Below are positions 33,867-41,980 of a stretch of DNA of 64,000 bases, piece by piece. Every line of letters begins with the position of its first letter. Position 1 is the first letter of the stretch. Under the pieces are notes generated by a model. That model was not told the origin of the DNA. It worked only from the letters and a program-made list of their open reading frames with translations, and searched no databases. The translations under genes were made by a program, and so were the position numbers. This stretch comes from Bacillota bacterium (GTDB taxonomy: Bacteria > Bacillota > UBA4882 > UBA8346): contig JAEVYU010000085.1 of assembly GCA_023392595.1 (NCBI GenBank), positions 1 to 64,000 on the forward strand, in the 5' to 3' direction.

Positions 33867-34379
33867 TTAGGTGGCGGTTAATTTAATAATAATTTCTTGA
33901 TGTTGCGGATACTGTTCCAATAAGCTTTTCCGGGAAAGCAACTCAAAGTCCTGGTAATCGAATCCCGGCGAAACAACGCACCCCATCAAGGTATAGGAAT
34001 TATCCCGGCAAACTGCGGCGCCGAATATACAGCCTCGGGGGACAACAATTTGCGGTAACTCTCCACCCGCTATATCCAGGCCAAGTTTCTGCTGGTGTAA
34101 CTCTCCCTTCCCGTCTATCATGTAAACGGTTAATGGAGATCCGTCATGAAAATACCAGATCTCATCATACCGCAAACGATGAAAACAGGAAACCTCCCCC
34201 TCGGGCAACAGAAAATAAATACTGGAGGCTAATTGTCTTTCGAGAACAGACGGCCCTGATTTTAAATGAACCGTCTCAGGGCAACGGTAACTTTCCCCAA
34301 AATAACCGCCTTCAGGGTGTTTCATCAAGTCCAGCTTGCGAATCCAATACTCACTTGTACGAAAGGTTTTATCTGCCAT
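33867..34379 (-). CDS. cupin-fold protein of the DUF985 family
   Basis: This 170-residue protein has the pattern of DUF985 (Cupin_5): WIRKLDLMKHPEGGYFGESYR at the N-terminus, SIYFLLPEGEVSCFHRLRYDEIWYFHDGSPL in pieces near 50-80, QIVVPRGCIFGAAV near 112 and GCVVSPGFDYQDFEL near 135. The family is a small beta-barrel of unknown biochemical role. GGAG lies nine bases before the ATG. It converges on the methyltransferase gene, with only five bases between the stops. Confidence 0.9.
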   Translation of the reverse strand: MADKTFRTSEYWIRKLDLMKHPEGGYFGESYRCPETVHLKSGPSVLERQLASSIYFLLPEGEVSCFHRLRYDEIWYFHDGSPLTVYMIDGKGELHQQKLGLDIAGGELPQIVVPRGCIFGAAVCRDNSYTLMGCVVSPGFDYQDFELLSRKSLLEQYPQHQEIIIKLTAT

Positions 34380-34425
34380 AGTTTATCGCTCCGCATCTAT
34401 CAATTCAAACAAGTCATAGCCTTTA

Positions 34426-35103
34426 TTATAAGTCTTGGATACTACTGGCTATGATTTGCCGTTTTTCTACCGGAACATCGATAAAATTTAGAGCAATTCC
34501 CATTTTAGTATTCTCAATCGTTTGACTTCGCACAATTTCTCCCTTTAACTCAATGGGTGTCATTTGCGGAAGTTGAATTTGAAAAGTCAGTATACTTTGA
34601 AGTATCAGCCGAGGATCTGGATAAACAACGGCAAAGAGCCCGCTTAAAGATAAATCCATCACCCTCCCTACATGGATTATCTCGTCCTGCATATAAAAGA
34701 AAGGAAAATCCGTTTTCATTCGAAAATAACGCCGCAGGGATGTGGTATGAAATTTCCATGGAGTTTCCACTTGAGGTCCTAAATATCGGTATTGCATTGA
34801 GGAATTCATTTTCCAGGGTTTGGCACATATTAAAGTTGAAACGTCCTGCTTAATCTTGGTAATTCGATAAGTATTGAATAAATATTTGGTTCCCTCAGGA
34901 TTCTCATATTGAATAATAATCTCTTGGCTCTCAACCGGCAATTCACCAAGGTCTTTCACTCCAGTCGATATCAATAAACCATCTTCCGAAAAGTTATTGA
35001 CAACCGCAGTAAAAGATTGAATCTGCCCCAAATATTCCGAAAAGATCAGTTGAATGGTGTTACCCGGTTTAAAAATCTGTTCAACAGTAAGGATGTTCTC
35101 CAA
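34426..35103 (-). CDS. PilZ-domain c-di-GMP receptor (YcgR-like)
   Basis: This 225-residue protein has an N-terminal flagellar-brake type domain (about residues 5-100) and a C-terminal PilZ domain. The c-di-GMP contacts are in RRYFRMKTDFP near 124 (RxxxR) and DLSLSGLFAV near 150 (DxSxxG). Proteins of this shape bind c-di-GMP and adjust motility or surface behaviour. The start is a TTG nine bases after AAGGGAG. No ATG is available upstream in frame. No motility genes are nearby, so the output is unknown. Confidence 0.88.
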   Translation of the reverse strand: MENILTVEQIFKPGNTIQLIFSEYLGQIQSFTAVVNNFSEDGLLISTGVKDLGELPVESQEIIIQYENPEGTKYLFNTYRITKIKQDVSTLICAKPWKMNSSMQYRYLGPQVETPWKFHTTSLRRYFRMKTDFPFFYMQDEIIHVGRVMDLSLSGLFAVVYPDPRLILQSILTFQIQLPQMTPIELKGEIVRSQTIENTKMGIALNFIDVPVEKRQIIASSIQDL

Positions 35104-35340
35104 GTTTACCGGCTCCCTTAAGGGAAATCATAAAATCCCCCGAAAACAAAAAATAGTTAATTCTAAAAAGTATCCTTCAACAGTAAATTGAAAATTCCGG
35201 TAGCTTTTGAATGCAATATATATCTTATCATAAACCTTCACCGTTGATCAATATCTACCGGTATAGGGATTGAGGTAGGAGAATTTAATCTTTGGAGCCG
35301 TATCCCCAATAGAAATACCCAATTGAAGTGGAGAGATTAT

Positions 35341-36129
35341 TTATCTTTCAACATTCTCGACTAAATAGCGCCAATAACGTTCGGGCATCCGTTGACGTTG
35401 TTGACGCTTATTTTGGCGTTCAAGAATGACTATTTTCTGAAAATATTGATCCCAAATTTTTTGGTACATTAGCTCCTCTTTATCCAATAATGCAGAATTC
35501 CGGTTGGAACTACAGGGGTTCATAACCGATTGAAGTTCCCCGGACATCTCCATAAACGGAATGAATTCAACGTGAATGCCATTATAATAAATACCGGTCT
35601 GGCGGCGGGCATCGTGAATGAGCCACTTTTGATCGGCAAACCGGGCTTTAAAATGGGGCGCCAGTAATTGAATAATGTTATGATCCGGGGTAATCGGCCC
35701 ATAGAAAACTTGGTTGACCAGCTTACGGAAGCGGATAAATCCTTGCATCCTTAAAATTTCATGTTCAACCTGGTCACAAAGTCGCCTGACCTGGAAAACC
35801 ACAGGATCCCCTAAATTTTTCTGGACTCTCAAACCATACTTCATCAATCGCTCCAGATAATCCAATAACAATTTCTCAAAACCGGTTTTCTCCGAAAGAA
35901 AGCAATATCCGATCTCCAAAAGCACTGCCTTGGAAAAGTTTTCTTGGAGGGAATGAAAAAAACCAGCAGCTATAGCTGTATCGGTGGTTATTGGATGAAT
36001 TTCAGTAAACAAATCGGCCTGAAATTCACGATTTGAAGTAATATTGACGATTTCACGGCTCTCTTCCGCAGCGACGGCAAATACCGTAAGCAGCCCTTCA
36101 AAGGTTCCATCATATTGATAGCAAATCAT
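35341..36129 (-). CDS. putative DNA metabolism protein (TIGR03915/DUF4130 family)
   Basis: This 262-residue protein begins YQYDGTFEGLLTVFAVA and contains VQKNLGDPVVFQVRRLCDQVEHEILRMQGFIRF across about 100-140 and the block DQKWLIHDARRQTGIYY near 170, all characteristic of the TIGR03915 family, usually encoded beside a radical SAM partner as here. Its biochemical role is not established. It starts 12 bases after the radical SAM gene with GTGGAG seven bases before ATG 36129. An ATG six bases upstream is too close to that site. It shares the LexA-controlled promoter of its partner. Confidence 0.88.
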   Translation of the reverse strand: MICYQYDGTFEGLLTVFAVAAEESREIVNITSNREFQADLFTEIHPITTDTAIAAGFFHSLQENFSKAVLLEIGYCFLSEKTGFEKLLLDYLERLMKYGLRVQKNLGDPVVFQVRRLCDQVEHEILRMQGFIRFRKLVNQVFYGPITPDHNIIQLLAPHFKARFADQKWLIHDARRQTGIYYNGIHVEFIPFMEMSGELQSVMNPCSSNRNSALLDKEELMYQKIWDQYFQKIVILERQNKRQQRQRMPERYWRYLVENVER

Positions 36130-36141
36130 TATCATTCTCCA

Positions 36142-37401
36142 CTAAATTTCTGTAAATAAGGGCAGTTGGCTTAGGGCAGGCACTCCACTAGAATTAGGCG
36201 CATCCAATAATTTTTGACGGATAAGGAAAGCGTCGTCCAACCTTTCTAAAAATTTACCCTGGCAGGTGATAAAATAACGGGCTTTTTTGAGGACTACTCC
36301 CATTTTTGACAACTCATTCAGATGCAAACCGCCAAACCTGCGGGCCGCAATCATCCGTTCCGCAGACTTCAAACCGACTCCCGGCACTCTTAACAAAGTC
36401 TCATAATCAGCCCGATTGACCTCGACCGGAAAACGGTGTAAATTTCGCAGCGCCCAACTGGTTTTCGGATCTAAATCAGAGTCCAGAACCGGCTGAGTTA
36501 AGTCGGCAATTTCTTCGGCTTTAAACTGATAGAAACGGATTAACCAATCAGCCTGATAAAGGCGGTGTTCCCGTTTAAGGGGCGGGGATACATTTAAGGC
36601 CGGTAAGAAAGGGTTATTATTGACAGGTACATAGGCCGAATAATAAACCCTGCGAAGATTGACTTTACGGTATAATTGTTCAACCAGCCGCAAAATTTGA
36701 AAATCTGGATCCGGAGATGCGCCCACAATAAGTTGGGTGCTTTGGCCCGCCGGAACAAAATAAGGAGCCTTTTTAAAATGCTTTCGTTCATCATGGCTTT
36801 GATGAATTTTAGCACCGATATAGGACATCGGATTTAATATTTGATCCCGTTTTTTCTCCGGAGCCAGCAATTTGAGACCGCTTTCGGAGGGAAGCTCAAT
36901 GTTCACACTCATTCGGTCTGCATAGTAACCGGCTTCACGGATCAATTCGCTGCTAGCTCCCGGAATTACCTTTAAATGAATATAACCATTAAAATGTTGC
37001 TCGCGCCGTAATTTTTTAATGACTTGAAGCAACACTTCCATGGTCCGATCGGGACTGACGAAAATCCCCGAGCTTAAAAAAAGACCCTCGATATAATTGC
37101 GGCGGTAAAAATTAATGGTTAAATCGACCAACTCATTGATTGTAAAAGCGCTGCGGGGAATGTCGTTGCTACGGCGGTTGACGCAATAGGCGCAATCATT
37201 GATGCAATGGTTGGAGAACAAAATTTTAAGCAAAGAAATACAACGACCATCCGCCGCCCAACTGTGACAAATCCCAACCGTAGAAGAAGAGGCATTGCCC
37301 AGCCCCTTTTGATCATTCCTGCGGGCACTTCCGCTTGAGGCGCATGAGGCATCGTATTTTGCGGCCGAAGCTAATATTTTTACCTTTTCCAGAACGTCCA
37401 T
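36142..37401 (-). CDS. putative DNA modification/repair radical SAM protein (TIGR03916 family)
   Basis: This 419-residue radical SAM enzyme has the iron-sulfur motif CINDCAYC (CxxxCxxC) near residues 65-72, an upstream CHSWAADGRC cysteine block near 45, GLFLSSGIFVSPDRTMEVL near 105 and a C-terminal helix-hairpin-helix region (LLRVPGVGLKSAERMIAARR near 345) that suggests DNA binding. This is the TIGR03916 family. The reaction is unknown, but two LexA boxes in its promoter place it in the SOS regulon, which supports a repair role. It is the first gene of a two-gene operon. Confidence 0.92.
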   Translation of the reverse strand: MDVLEKVKILASAAKYDASCASSGSARRNDQKGLGNASSSTVGICHSWAADGRCISLLKILFSNHCINDCAYCVNRRSNDIPRSAFTINELVDLTINFYRRNYIEGLFLSSGIFVSPDRTMEVLLQVIKKLRREQHFNGYIHLKVIPGASSELIREAGYYADRMSVNIELPSESGLKLLAPEKKRDQILNPMSYIGAKIHQSHDERKHFKKAPYFVPAGQSTQLIVGASPDPDFQILRLVEQLYRKVNLRRVYYSAYVPVNNNPFLPALNVSPPLKREHRLYQADWLIRFYQFKAEEIADLTQPVLDSDLDPKTSWALRNLHRFPVEVNRADYETLLRVPGVGLKSAERMIAARRFGGLHLNELSKMGVVLKKARYFITCQGKFLERLDDAFLIRQKLLDAPNSSGVPALSQLPLFTEI

Positions 37402-37420
37402 GGCTCCATCCCTTCACATC

Positions 37421-37432
37421 AAACATACGTTC
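37421..37432. promoter_or_regulatory. LexA box 1 (11 of 12 match)
   Basis: AAACATACGTTC matches GAAC-N4-GTTC except for its first base. It lies just downstream of the -10 element, at the likely transcription start of the radical SAM operon. Confidence 0.85.
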
Positions 37433-37439
37433 TGGTTTC

Positions 37440-37468
37440 ATTATAACACGAACATTTGTTCTGGACAA
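37440..37468 (-). promoter_or_regulatory. promoter of the radical SAM/DNA metabolism operon
   Basis: TTGTCC (37468-37463) and TATAAT (37445-37440) stand 17 bases apart on the minus strand. The spacer contains a perfect LexA box and a second box follows the -10. Confidence 0.9.
37450..37461. promoter_or_regulatory. LexA box 2 (perfect GAAC-N4-GTTC)
   Basis: CGAACATTTGTTCT is a full match to the Bacillus-type SOS box core and fits entirely between the -35 and -10 hexamers, so bound LexA would block RNA polymerase directly. Confidence 0.93.
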
Positions 37469-37475
37469 TAACTTC

Positions 37476-38231
37476 TTAGTACCAGTTCATCATCAGGATT
37501 CCATAGTATTCTTTGAGGGCAATACTGAAATTGTTCAACGCTTCAGCCCCAGGTACCATATTGATACCATAAAAACCGAGATTTTGATTCGTCCGGTAAT
37601 CCGTAGGATAAGGTGTCACCTCGATACCGAATTTATGAAATTGTTTTACAGCACGCCACATATGGAATGCGGAGGTAATCAGGATAGGATGGTGATATTG
37701 GTGTTTTTTCAAGATTGCTGCTATGAATTTAGCATTCTCGGTAGTATTTAAACTTTGATTCTCAACCAGTATCTTCTCTTCGGGAATTCCCGTCTCGACC
37801 AAAATCGCCTTGGCAATATCAGCCTCCCGGCCGGTATTTTGAAACACTTTGCCTCCCGATACAATCAGTGGTTTATTCAATTGATAATAGAGTTGAATGC
37901 AAGTCAACAAGCGGTTTGCTGCCGGCCCGGATAAATGGCCCTGATGATGCAAATTCGGACTATCCAGGGTGGCTCCTCCACCCAGCATGATAACGACATC
38001 CCCCCGGATGGTCTCAGGAGGCCGGTAACGGTATTCCAATGAGTGAAGCAGCAAATCACTGCAATAAGAATTGCTGCAGATATAAAAAAGGCTGGTCATC
38101 CCCAGTAAAAGAATAGGGATGGCCCGTTCTCTTTTATAAAAAAGCCAGCCCGCAAGGAATAGCAAAATGATGATGAATATCCCCGGTGGCAGAAAAAATG
38201 TGACATAAATAAACTTGATAAAATAAATCAA
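37476..38231 (-). CDS. YdcF/SanA-like DUF218 membrane protein
   Basis: This 251-residue protein has two N-terminal membrane helices (about residues 5-27 and 37-55) and an extracytoplasmic DUF218 domain: GDVVIMLGGGATLDSP near 77, KPLIVSGGKVFQ near 120, ENQSLNTTENAKF near 155 and ILITSAFHMWRAVKQF near 183. Relatives are linked to envelope maintenance, but no precise reaction is known. The only practical start is a TTG about thirteen bases after AGAGGAG. It follows the DUF362 gene by nine bases and is probably co-transcribed. Confidence 0.85.
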   Translation of the reverse strand: MIYFIKFIYVTFFLPPGIFIIILLFLAGWLFYKRERAIPILLLGMTSLFYICSNSYCSDLLLHSLEYRYRPPETIRGDVVIMLGGGATLDSPNLHHQGHLSGPAANRLLTCIQLYYQLNKPLIVSGGKVFQNTGREADIAKAILVETGIPEEKILVENQSLNTTENAKFIAAILKKHQYHHPILITSAFHMWRAVKQFHKFGIEVTPYPTDYRTNQNLGFYGINMVPGAEALNNFSIALKEYYGILMMNWY

Positions 38232-38240
38232 CGGATGATT

Positions 38241-39419
38241 TTAACTCCTCTCTAAACCTTTTCCGCTAAGAAAATCATCGATATGAAGCGGATGAGGCGG
38301 GCAACCTGGTACGTAAATCCCCTCTTGCAGTTGTACATTTCGGGTACAAACGCCCAAACGGATAATTTTGCCCCGATTGTCTTTGGGAATATAGGGATTT
38401 TGTCCATAAATCAAAGTACACCCTTTTAGTTTGTCCAGAGTGCCTTTAAGGTATTGACTGTAAAGATAAGCGCTGATGGCATTGTTACAACCACTGCAAG
38501 CATCGCAAGATACTAAACGGATATCCATTTTTTTTAAAATTTCCGGTTCCAGACTTAACCGGGCAAAAGGCCTTTTTACATTCTCTAAGGACTCACCCAC
38601 AATTTCAATTGCCGCTAAATCACTGCAACCCAGTCCCTGTTCTCCGGCAAGCCGGATATATTCCACTTCCGAAAGATCGAAACCCATAATCGCCATGGCG
38701 ACTCTATCGAGAGCAATCACATCGGTCGAAGCCATCACTAATCCCAAATGCACCGGATTCCCGACAACCGGCCCCATTCCTTCCAAGGCTACCGTACCGT
38801 CCATAATGGTCAATTCGGGCATTGCCAAATGTCCGAGATCAACGATCGTTTGACTAAGACCCCATTTATGAAAGCGCTTTTTGTCGGCCTGATGAATCAT
38901 ACCTTTTAAATTCTTGAGTCCGAGAGTCACCGCCAAAGCATCATGGGTTTTCATGGCCGGTATGTTAATCACTACGTTGCTTTCTATAAAGGTGCGCGGG
39001 AGGCGGATTCGTTTAATATTCCGGCCTAAAGGATTCAGGCAATAAGTAAATTCATCCTTAATCAAATTCACTAGTGAACATTGATGCTTTTGAGCCATTT
39101 CCCGGATGCCCAAGGCATCGAATACTTGATCGGTATCGTTGCCAATGGCTGCGCCCTCTGCAATGGTTACCTTCTTGGCGCCCCATTCCTTACAGAGCTC
39201 GGCCACAGCGAAAATCACATTAGGATTCGTAGTGGCGCCGGTTTTATAATCAGCATCACATAAGAGGTTCGGCTTAATCATGACATGATCGCCCGGAGTA
39301 ATCAAGGAATCGAGTCCGCCAATAAGTTCGGTCGCCTGGCGCAAGGATTCTTTTACGGCCTCGAATTGGTGAATATCGGCACATCTTCTAATGGATACTT
39401 TGGCATCCCGTAAGTGCAT
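38241..39419 (-). CDS. DUF362-domain protein with cysteine clusters
   Basis: This 392-residue protein of the DUF362 family has VMIKPNLLCDADYKTGATTNP across 46-66, NIPAMKTHDALAVTLGLKNLKG near 152-175 and IMDGTVALEGMGPVVG near 205. The C-terminal part has CDACSGCNN near 305 and PGCPPHPLHIDDFL near 375, which could hold a metal centre. The molecular function is unknown. AAGGAG precedes the ATG by seven bases. A hairpin separates it from the isomerase-like gene upstream. Confidence 0.85.
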   Translation of the reverse strand: MHLRDAKVSIRRCADIHQFEAVKESLRQATELIGGLDSLITPGDHVMIKPNLLCDADYKTGATTNPNVIFAVAELCKEWGAKKVTIAEGAAIGNDTDQVFDALGIREMAQKHQCSLVNLIKDEFTYCLNPLGRNIKRIRLPRTFIESNVVINIPAMKTHDALAVTLGLKNLKGMIHQADKKRFHKWGLSQTIVDLGHLAMPELTIMDGTVALEGMGPVVGNPVHLGLVMASTDVIALDRVAMAIMGFDLSEVEYIRLAGEQGLGCSDLAAIEIVGESLENVKRPFARLSLEPEILKKMDIRLVSCDACSGCNNAISAYLYSQYLKGTLDKLKGCTLIYGQNPYIPKDNRGKIIRLGVCTRNVQLQEGIYVPGCPPHPLHIDDFLSGKGLERS

Positions 39420-39452
39420 GTTACTACTCCTTTTGTTAGTAGTGTATGAAAC

Positions 39453-39482
39453 AAACTGCCGGCAAACTTCAACCGGCAGTTT
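39453..39482 (-). terminator. hairpin between isomerase-like gene and DUF362 gene
   Basis: AAACTGCCGG and CCGGCAGTTT form a perfect ten-pair stem around ten bases, followed on the minus strand by GTTTC. It is a probable terminator of the gene ending at 39525, although the U tract is short. Confidence 0.7.
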
Positions 39483-39524
39483 ATAGCGATCATTATTGTA
39501 ATTGGAGTTTGAATCGAAAAAATA

Positions 39525-41006
39525 TTACTTAAACGGATTCTCGTCTTTATACAACATTCCGGCGGGCTGGTTAAAGGCGACATCGTTTACGCCCAACATT
39601 TTCATAGCACCAAACAATACCTTTCCTGCATGTTTAAAAGCGACCCCGCCGTGATGCGGATAACGCTTACCGATCAGAACGTGGCGGTAGAATCTGCCCA
39701 TTTCTTTGACTGCAAAAACTCCAATACCGCCGAATGATTTGGGATCAACATCGATGATTTCACCTTCCGCTACGTAACTGCGTAACATAGCATCGGCAGT
39801 GCTTTGTAAACGGAATAAAGTTATTTCGCCGGGACGGATGCCTCCTTCCAAAGTTCCCCGGGTGATATCGGGTTCTTTATCCGGTTCCAAACCGCGATGC
39901 ATGATTAATTGATATTTCATGGCCGCATTCTTCAGAAGACATTTTGCAGTGTTGCCGCAATGGAATCCCATAAAAAGATCATCGAGATGATAACCGTTAA
40001 ACTTGGCCTTGTTGTTGTCAAACATATCACGGGGCACCGAGTTGTTGATATCAAGCAAAGTGGCAGGCATATTGGTGGCGCAGGTGATGATATATTCGCT
40101 TAAAGCCCCATAAATATCGGTCTCACAGGCTACCGGAATTCCTCTGGCTGCCAGTCTCGAGTTAACATAACATGGAACGATTTTAAACTGGGTTTGAAAT
40201 GCCGGCCAGCATTTATTGGCGAAAATAGCATACTCGGAGGCGCCTATATTATTTTCCATCCAATCAAGCAATGTCAATTCATATTGAGCCAGTCTCGGCA
40301 GAATCCCGGGATAACCGTTTCCATCAGCAAGCTCGGTTTCCATTTCCTTGATGACTCCCGAAATCCGCTTATCATTCTCGTGTTGGTTGAAGAAAGCAAA
40401 CAGATCCAGCTCCGAGTTCTCCATGATTTCAACGCCTAAGTCATACAAAGGCTTTATCGGTGCATTACATGCTAAAAAGTCTTGAGGTCTGGGACCAAAG
40501 CTGAAAATTTTCAATTTTTTAAGAGCCAGAATAACCCGGGCAATATCTTCAAAGTCTTTGACCATATCTGCAATTTCAGTGGCTGTTCCTACCGGATATT
40601 CAGGAATGTAGGGTTTTAATTGGCGTAAGGCCAAATTATAAGATGCGTTCAACATTCCGCAATAGGCATCACCCCGGCCGTCGAATAAATTATTTTCGGT
40701 TTCTTCGGCTGCCGCCACAAACATTGCCGGACCGTCAAATTTTTGAGCCAGCATCGTTTCCGGACCTTCCGGTCCGAAGTTTCCAAGATATACTACTAAA
40801 GCGTTAACATTGGCTGTTTTTAATTCTTCCAATGCTTTTAAAACATCTTTTTCATTCTCAACGGTCGCTTTGATTTCTGTAATGGCAATTTTCTTATCAT
40901 TACAAGCCTTTACGACGGCTGATCTTCTTTTTTGACTTAATTCAATTGGGAAACAATCCCGGCTGACTGCTACGATACCCAATTTAACCTGTGGAATGTT
41001 AATCAA
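39525..41006 (-). CDS. L-fucose/L-arabinose isomerase family protein (COG2407-like)
   Basis: This 493-residue protein has the layout of the fucose-isomerase superfamily: KLGIVAVSRDCFP at the N-terminus, VNALVVYLGNFGPEGPE near 70, then IPVACETDIYGALSEYI near 315 and AFKHAGKVLFGAMK near 465. Acidic and histidine residues around MGFHCGN fit a metal-dependent sugar isomerase. The exact sugar is uncertain. An AraR-like operator in its promoter suggests arabinose. The start is a TTG eight bases after GGAGGGG; the longer frame upstream has no ribosome binding site. No sugar kinase is adjacent. Confidence 0.8.
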   Translation of the reverse strand: MINIPQVKLGIVAVSRDCFPIELSQKRRSAVVKACNDKKIAITEIKATVENEKDVLKALEELKTANVNALVVYLGNFGPEGPETMLAQKFDGPAMFVAAAEETENNLFDGRGDAYCGMLNASYNLALRQLKPYIPEYPVGTATEIADMVKDFEDIARVILALKKLKIFSFGPRPQDFLACNAPIKPLYDLGVEIMENSELDLFAFFNQHENDKRISGVIKEMETELADGNGYPGILPRLAQYELTLLDWMENNIGASEYAIFANKCWPAFQTQFKIVPCYVNSRLAARGIPVACETDIYGALSEYIITCATNMPATLLDINNSVPRDMFDNNKAKFNGYHLDDLFMGFHCGNTAKCLLKNAAMKYQLIMHRGLEPDKEPDITRGTLEGGIRPGEITLFRLQSTADAMLRSYVAEGEIIDVDPKSFGGIGVFAVKEMGRFYRHVLIGKRYPHHGGVAFKHAGKVLFGAMKMLGVNDVAFNQPAGMLYKDENPFK

Positions 41007-41052
41007 TAGAATACCCCCTCCAATTAATTTTTGGCATAATTTATACATTTCC

Positions 41053-41081
41053 ATTATACCGCGTGCCAGTTGTACGTACAA
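41053..41081 (-). promoter_or_regulatory. promoter with AraR-like operator TTGTACGTACAA
   Basis: On the minus strand TTGTAC (41081-41076) and TATAAT (41058-41053) are separated by 17 bases. The -35 is the left half of a perfect 12-base palindrome TTGTACGTACAA (41070-41081), identical to the core of the Bacillus subtilis AraR operator (GntR-type DNA-binding domain). A bound repressor would cover the -35. Confidence 0.88.
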
Positions 41082-41152
41082 GCATCAATCATCAAAAGAT
41101 TAATACTTCCATTAGCTTTTTCCAATATCATTTTTGTCATAAAGCTGAAGTT

Positions 41153-41980
41153 TTAAATTACGCACCAAAAGCTGGTTTTTATTCGAGTTTTCAAATAAAT
41201 TCCCAACAAAACCAGACATAAAGCCAAGAAGGCAAATATAAAATCAATTACTGTAAGAGGTTTCTGGTGGTACCAGGTTCTGGTTTCATAGCGGCCAAAG
41301 CCTCGTAAATCCATGGCGTTAGAAATAACTTCCACCCGGTGTAGGGACAATATCAGTAAAGGAAGCAAAACGGTGATATAGTTTTTCATCCGTTTAAAAA
41401 TACCGGCATCACCTTTTTTAAACTCAACTCCCCGGGCTTCCTGGGCATTGATAATGGCTTTAACTTCTTCATTAACATCCGGCACATAGCGTAAAGCAAT
41501 ATTGATGGCGTAAGATACTTTATAAGGCACGCCCAAGCGGTTCAGACTGCTGGCAAAACAGCTGGGATGGGTTGTAAAAATAAATAGCAACGTAATAGGT
41601 AATATTGCCAAATATTTCAACGATAATGTCAATGCAAAAAAAAGTGTTTGGTAGGTTAGTCGAATTAAACCCAAATCAATCGCGACAGTATAGCGGTGAG
41701 TCAACATCGAACCATAATCCGGAGTAACCAGGATTAATACCAAAGAATTTAAGACCGTAAAAATGGCCACAAACAATATTAAAGGCTTTAGGACTTTAAA
41801 CGGCAATTTCGCAAAGTACAACATCAAAAAACCGAGAATTATCATGAATGAAAAGATTCGCGCATCCATGAATAAAAAAATAAAAATGGTCCAGGTAATT
41901 AGCATAAGAAACTTAATGCTCCCGTCAAGTCGATGAAAAATGGAATCTCTTTCAATATATAGCGCTCCCGATCGTGTCAT
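41153..41980 (-). CDS. ecfT: ECF transporter transmembrane coupling protein EcfT
   Basis: This 275-residue membrane protein has about five to six helices and the two Ala-Arg-Gly-type coupling motifs of EcfT: AQEARGVEF near 190 and AMDLRGFGR near 232, which contact the ATPases. The N-terminal DSIFHRLDGSIKFL is also typical. It links the substrate-binding subunit to the energising ATPase in a vitamin- or metal-type energy-coupling-factor importer. The ATG overlaps the ATPase stop (ATGA). It is the last gene of a three-gene operon. Confidence 0.92.
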   Translation of the reverse strand: MTRSGALYIERDSIFHRLDGSIKFLMLITWTIFIFLFMDARIFSFMIILGFLMLYFAKLPFKVLKPLILFVAIFTVLNSLVLILVTPDYGSMLTHRYTVAIDLGLIRLTYQTLFFALTLSLKYLAILPITLLFIFTTHPSCFASSLNRLGVPYKVSYAINIALRYVPDVNEEVKAIINAQEARGVEFKKGDAGIFKRMKNYITVLLPLLILSLHRVEVISNAMDLRGFGRYETRTWYHQKPLTVIDFIFAFLALCLVLLGIYLKTRIKTSFWCVI

